DNA from: an uncultured Marvinbryantia sp.
Lineage (GTDB): Bacteria; Bacillota; Clostridia; Lachnospirales; Lachnospiraceae
Direction: 5' to 3'
Length of the DNA: 8,903 bases
NCBI GenBank assembly: GCA_947624335.1
Contig: CANQJX010000064.1
Coordinates: 1-8,903, forward strand
Positions 5,774-8,903 of this stretch are shown piece by piece (within the stretch, counting starts at the first letter, position 1; every line of letters starts with the position of its first letter). The position numbers were made by a program, and so were the translations under genes. A model generated the notes under the pieces. The model saw only the letters and a list, made by a program, of their open reading frames with translations, ran no database searches and had not been told where the DNA came from.

Positions 5774-6310
5774 TTACGACTGCATGTTCAGGACATTTTT
5801 ATTTTTCCAGATATAATCCGCCAGCGAAATCAGAGTCAGCGCAAGCGCCGCCCAGATCAGGATCTGTTCCACAATCTTAAAAATTCCGCCGAAATCGGCG
5901 ATCAGAAAGATAATCATAAACATCTGCACAACGGTCTTACATTTCCCCCACCACCCGGCGGCAATCACAATTCCGTTATCGGAAGCAACCAGGCGGAAAC
6001 CGCTGATCGCAAATTCCCGGCTGATAATCAAAATCACAATCCATGCGGGAATACGCCCCAGGGATACGAGGCAGATCATCGCCGCGCTAACCAGAAGCTT
6101 ATCCGCCAGCGGATCCATAAACTTCCCGAAATTTGTCACCAGATGATTCTTTCTTGCCAGATATCCGTCCAGCATGTCCGTCAGGCTCGCCGCCACAAAG
6201 ATTGCCAGCGCAAGAAAGCGCAGGCCGCCTCCGTTGGCCTTTTGCATACAGATTACAAACGGAATAATCAGCACCATGCGGGCTGTCGTCAGTTTATTGG
6301 GTAAGTTCAT
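5774..6310 (-). CDS. pgsA: PgsA: CDP-diacylglycerol-glycerol-3-phosphate 3-phosphatidyltransferase
   Basis: This 178-residue integral membrane enzyme joins CDP-diacylglycerol and glycerol-3-phosphate to form phosphatidylglycerophosphate, the committed step to phosphatidylglycerol and cardiolipin. The complete CDP-alcohol phosphotransferase signature is present: Asp45, Asp48, Gly49, Ala52, Arg53, Gly62, Asp66 and Asp70 in the spacing D-x2-DG-x2-AR-x8-G-x3-D-x3-D. The N-terminal NLPNKLTTARMVLIIPF is typical of PgsA and helps separate it from phosphatidylserine synthase or cardiolipin synthase relatives. Hydrophobic segments follow at about 11-22, 30-44, 72-85, 87-100, 127-143 and 147-165. Its start codon lies inside the end of rimO (17-nt overlap), with AGGAG 9 nt upstream, so translation is probably coupled. 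Confidence 0.96.
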   Translation of the reverse strand: MNLPNKLTTARMVLIIPFVICMQKANGGGLRFLALAIFVAASLTDMLDGYLARKNHLVTNFGKFMDPLADKLLVSAAMICLVSLGRIPAWIVILIISREFAISGFRLVASDNGIVIAAGWWGKCKTVVQMFMIIFLIADFGGIFKIVEQILIWAALALTLISLADYIWKNKNVLNMQS

Positions 6311-7631
6311 CCTCTATCTCTCCTATCAGATCATAGTCCTGCGCGCCGGTAACCTTTACCTTTACAAAATCGCCGCTGATCAGCGTTTGATCGGTCTCGA
6401 TAAACAGATATCCGTCCACGTCGGGCGTATCCGCATAAGTGCGCGCAACATACACGTTTTCCTCCGCCAGATACCCTTCCACCATCACCGTTAAAATACG
6501 TCCGCGCATCTGTTTGTTTTTCGCAAAGACGATTTCCTGCTGAAGTTCCATTAATTCCTCTTTGCGCGCCTCTTTTACTTCCTCCGCAATCTGGTCCCGC
6601 ATAAGCGCCGCCGGGGTATTTTCTTCCTGGGAGTACGCAAATACCCCCAGTCTTTCAAACTTCATTTCACCCACAAAATCCATCAGTTCTTCGTGGTCTT
6701 CCTGCGTCTCGCCGGGGAAACCGGTGATCAGCGTTGTGCGAAGCGCAATATCCGGGATCTGCGCGCGAAGCTTTGCAATCGTCTCCTTTAAATGCGCTTT
6801 TGTAGCGCGCCTTCCCATCTTTTTTAAGATGCGGTCGCTCGCGTGCTGGATCGGAAGATCCAGATAATGGCAGATTTTCTCCTGCGTGCGGATGGTCTCG
6901 ATCAGCTCGTCGTAAATTTCTTCCGGATAACAATACAGAACCCGTATCCAACGGATTCCACCGATTTTGCACAGTTCTTTCAGCAGCACATGCAAGCTTT
7001 TTTCCCCATAGAGGTCCGTTCCGTAAAGCGTGGTTTCCTGCGCGACTAAAATCAGTTCCTTTACGCCCTGTTCCGCCAGGTCGCGCGCCTGTGCGAGAAG
7101 CTGTTCCATCGGCACGCTGCGGAAATTGCCGCGGATTTTGGGAATAATGCAGTATGTGCAGCGCTTGTCGCAGCCCTCCGCAATTTTTAAGTGCGCGTAG
7201 CATCCGCCTGTCGTAACGACACGCTTTGCCTCTGTTCCTGGAAGTCTGTCCACATCCAGAAAGCGCAGCCATTTCTGTCCTTCCAGCGCCTTTTGCACCG
7301 CCTGCACAATCTCGTCGTAGGAAGCGGTGCCAAGGACCGCGTCCACCTCCGGTATCTCGTCCGTAATCTCTTTTTGGTAGCGCTGCGCCAGGCAGCCTGT
7401 TACGATCAGCGCGCGGCAGCTCCCGCTCCTGCGGTACTCGGCCATCTCAAGGATCGTCCGGATGCTTTCCTCTTTGGCGTCGTTAATAAAGCAGCAGGTA
7501 TTAATAATAATAACGTCCGCCTGCGTCTCGTCATCCGTCAGGATATAGCCCGCCCCGGTCAAAAGTCCGAGCATCGTCTCGGAATCTACCAGATTTTTGT
7601 CACAGCCAAGCGATATAAATAAAATATGCAT
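6294..7631 (-). CDS. rimO: RimO: ribosomal protein S12 methylthiotransferase
   Basis: This 445-residue radical-SAM enzyme adds a methylthio group to the conserved aspartate of ribosomal protein S12 in the 30S subunit. The N-terminal methylthiotransferase domain holds three Cys for the auxiliary iron-sulfur cluster: Cys10 in SLGCDKNLVDSE, Cys46 in INTCCFI and Cys80 in VTGCLAQRY. The radical-SAM cluster motif is EGCDKRCTYCIIP (Cys154, Cys158, Cys161), followed by IRGNFRSVP. A C-terminal TRAM-like domain spans about 376-440. The SLGCDKNLVDSE opening is characteristic of RimO rather than the tRNA enzyme MiaB. GGAG lies 6 nt before the ATG, within the last codons of the upstream membrane gene, whose stop is 1 nt away. 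This points to tight translational coupling. Confidence 0.97.
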   Translation of the reverse strand: MHILFISLGCDKNLVDSETMLGLLTGAGYILTDDETQADVIIINTCCFINDAKEESIRTILEMAEYRRSGSCRALIVTGCLAQRYQKEITDEIPEVDAVLGTASYDEIVQAVQKALEGQKWLRFLDVDRLPGTEAKRVVTTGGCYAHLKIAEGCDKRCTYCIIPKIRGNFRSVPMEQLLAQARDLAEQGVKELILVAQETTLYGTDLYGEKSLHVLLKELCKIGGIRWIRVLYCYPEEIYDELIETIRTQEKICHYLDLPIQHASDRILKKMGRRATKAHLKETIAKLRAQIPDIALRTTLITGFPGETQEDHEELMDFVGEMKFERLGVFAYSQEENTPAALMRDQIAEEVKEARKEELMELQQEIVFAKNKQMRGRILTVMVEGYLAEENVYVARTYADTPDVDGYLFIETDQTLISGDFVKVKVTGAQDYDLIGEIEDELTQ

Positions 7632-7632
7632 G

Positions 7633-8298
7633 CTATTCTCCGTTGCCGCCGCCCGGCGTCTGCGCCGGAAGCTGTACCTCGTTCGGATCCGACGCCGTTA
7701 TCTCCACGGCGACATTTTGATCCGCACGGTTTTGTGTGTCTGCGCTTACGTTTTTCCGCTTTCTGATCAGATGGCCGATCCAGAAAATGGAAAGCAGATT
7801 TCCCAGGCCGTCCGTCAGCAGAGATACGCCGATCAAAATGACGAGCGTGCTTAACATCTCCTCAAACGGATTGGCCACAAGAAGTACGCCAAGGACCAGC
7901 AGCGCCGCGGCAATAATCAGCATAAGATACCATCTTTTCGCATGGAAGCGTTTCAGGTCAAACGCGTACTGCAGCTTTACAACCGCTCCAAGCAGCGCCG
8001 CGATCCCCAGCACAAAAGGAATCATCTCCAGCATGGATTCCATTTTCAGCAGTATATACGCGCCCGTTGCGATCCCAATGATCCCCGACACCATATCCAT
8101 CTGCATAACGCTCTGTAATTTGTCTTTGGTAAAATACATGACAATATGAACGCAGCCGAAAATGATCATGCCCGCGCCAAACACATAGCAAAATGTCTGC
8201 ATGGAAATATCCGGCCAGATCAAAAGTGCAAGTCCAAGCACAATATAGGCGACGGACAGAGCGCAAAAGCTTTTTTTAACTTCCCTGATCTGTTCCAT
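7633..8298 (-). CDS. DUF308/HdeD-like six-pass membrane protein
   Basis: The chosen start at 8298 (MEQIREVKKSF) has GGAGG 7 nt upstream and gives 221 residues. A longer in-frame extension to 8457 would overlap rpoZ and is low-complexity basic sequence, so it is rejected. Hydrophobic segments lie at about 10-28, 33-55, 67-84, 91-110, 123-142 and 149-175, in pairs separated by short charged loops such as YFTKDKLQSV and FDLKRFHAKRW. This is the duplicated two-helix layout of the DUF308 family, which includes HdeD of enterobacterial acid resistance. The last 40 residues are a polar, probably disordered cytoplasmic tail. The biochemical role of the family in Clostridia is not established. It sits between rpoZ (16 nt gap) and rimO (1 nt gap), so it is co-expressed with essential genes. 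Confidence 0.88.
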   Translation of the reverse strand: MEQIREVKKSFCALSVAYIVLGLALLIWPDISMQTFCYVFGAGMIIFGCVHIVMYFTKDKLQSVMQMDMVSGIIGIATGAYILLKMESMLEMIPFVLGIAALLGAVVKLQYAFDLKRFHAKRWYLMLIIAAALLVLGVLLVANPFEEMLSTLVILIGVSLLTDGLGNLLSIFWIGHLIRKRKNVSADTQNRADQNVAVEITASDPNEVQLPAQTPGGGNGE

Positions 8299-8314
8299 AG
8301 CGGTTCCTCCATTC

Positions 8315-8668
8315 TTACTGCTCTGCGTCGGGCTGTTCCTGCTTTGTTTCTTCCATATCGGCTTTTGCCGTCGGATCCGCGGTTTCATCCGCCCCGTCAG
8401 CGGCCGCGGCTTCCATTTCACGGATCTCCAGTTCCTCCGCTTCTTCTTCCGGCACAATCTTGATCAGTCCCTTGCTCAATTCGTCTACGGCAATGCTCAG
8501 GGGTTTGTCGATCGCCGGTTTTGAGAGCGGCTTTCTGCCGTTGATTAACTGGCGCGCGCGCTTTGCCGTCGCCAGCACGATCGAATAACGGCTGTTGATC
8601 GCGGGAGCTTCGCTTTCCGCTTCCTCGTTTACTGCTTTGATCAGTTCTGCATAAGATGGATGTAACAT
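8315..8668 (-). CDS. rpoZ: RpoZ: DNA-directed RNA polymerase omega subunit with a long acidic tail
   Basis: The start at 8668 (MLHPSYAELIKAV) has GGAGGG 6 nt upstream and gives 117 residues; a frame extending to 8764 would run into gmk and is not used. The omega/RPB6 core is NSRYSIVLATAKRARQLING (25-44), followed by KPLSKPAIDKPLSIAVDELS (46-65), which packs on the beta-prime subunit and helps core enzyme assembly. Residues 73-117 form an acidic, Ala/Glu/Asp-rich tail with no recognisable fold, making the protein longer than the roughly 65-90 residues common for omega. It follows gmk by 34 nt, the widespread bacterial arrangement. Confidence 0.95.
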   Translation of the reverse strand: MLHPSYAELIKAVNEEAESEAPAINSRYSIVLATAKRARQLINGRKPLSKPAIDKPLSIAVDELSKGLIKIVPEEEAEELEIREMEAAAADGADETADPTAKADMEETKQEQPDAEQ

Positions 8669-8702
8669 AATTTTCCCTCCTGATTTTCCTTTCGGTTCTG
8701 TT

Positions 8703-8903
8703 TTATTTTTTAAATTTCTGAAAATCCCTGCACAGTTCTTCGATAAATTCTCCGTTATGGGCAACCCGCAGATGCGCGCTTTGTATAACCGCGTGCGTTT
8801 CCTGCACGCAGGTCTGCAGGTCGTCGTTGACGATCACATAATCGTAACGGCGCATGTATTCCGTTTCTTCCACCGCCCGCCGCAGCCGCCTGTCGATCAT
8901 TTC
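8703..8903 (-). CDS. gmk: Guanylate kinase, C-terminal part only
   Basis: The last 66 residues are present; the start lies beyond the right edge. The segment RRLRRAVEETEYMRRYDYVI and the following VNDDLQ match the C-terminal lid-to-core end of guanylate kinases, where an Arg-rich helix is followed by the conserved (D/N)Y(V/I)(V/I)VNDD strand. The enzyme phosphorylates GMP to GDP with ATP in the cytoplasm. The assignment is supported by rpoZ immediately downstream. The ATP-binding P-loop cannot be checked because it lies outside the window. Confidence 0.93.
   Translation of the reverse strand, partial: EMIDRRLRRAVEETEYMRRYDYVIVNDDLQTCVQETHAVIQSAHLRVAHNGEFIEELCRDFQKFKK

Noticed and set aside
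5708..6304. 198-codon plus-strand open frame across pgsA
   Set aside because: Shadow of pgsA, whose complete CDP-alcohol transferase signature is in the minus frame.
6667..7272. 201-codon minus-strand open frame within rimO
   Set aside because: Alternative frame of rimO; the radical-SAM and cluster cysteines are in the other frame.
8299..8457. N-terminal extension of the DUF308-like gene
   Set aside because: It overlaps rpoZ out of frame, is very basic low-complexity sequence, and the start at 8298 has a perfect GGAGG site.
8669..8764. N-terminal extension of rpoZ
   Set aside because: It would overlap the end of gmk, and ATG 8668 has GGAGGG at ideal spacing and begins the conserved omega sequence.

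Overview
The window looks chromosomal and comes from a Gram-positive, probably spore-forming member of the Clostridia, most likely Lachnospiraceae-like, with moderate GC. The evidence is the gene order gmk-rpoZ-(membrane gene)-rimO-pgsA-cinA, strong GGAGG-type ribosome binding sites, an intracellular subtilase of the Csp type, and an HTH-less sugar-binding-protein-like sensor of a kind common in this group. No mobile element, CRISPR array, tRNA, rRNA or riboswitch was seen.

Right half (4510-8903, all minus strand): a compact housekeeping operon. It reads from the right edge: the end of guanylate kinase (gmk), RNA polymerase omega (rpoZ), a six-pass DUF308/HdeD-like membrane protein, RimO (ribosomal protein S12 methylthiotransferase), PgsA (phosphatidylglycerophosphate synthase) and CinA (competence/damage-inducible protein with a nicotinamide-nucleotide amidase domain). 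Junctions are 34 nt or shorter or overlap, so co-transcription is likely. In many Firmicutes recA follows cinA. Here cinA instead runs tail-to-tail into two small plus-strand genes and overlaps the second by 20 nt.

Left half (1-4529): an accessory block. At the far left is a minus-strand gene, cut by the window edge, for a LacI-type periplasmic-binding-protein-like sensor domain without a DNA-binding helix-turn-helix. Divergent from it is a 571-residue Csp-like subtilisin-family protease with an intact Asp/His/Ser triad. It is followed by an unusual 83-residue protein made of alternating Asn-Gly-Cys blocks and very hydrophobic blocks, then a strong hairpin terminator. A previously hidden 53-codon minus-strand ORF ends inside that same hairpin. 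Next come two small helical proteins of unknown function (108 and 99 residues) that form a tight pair.

The most interesting part is 1552-4529: an intact Csp-like protease beside a modular Cys/Asn/Gly protein and three uncharacterised small genes. Several of these have possible sporulation-sigma-like -10 elements. A spore envelope or germination role is an inference, not something the sequence proves.
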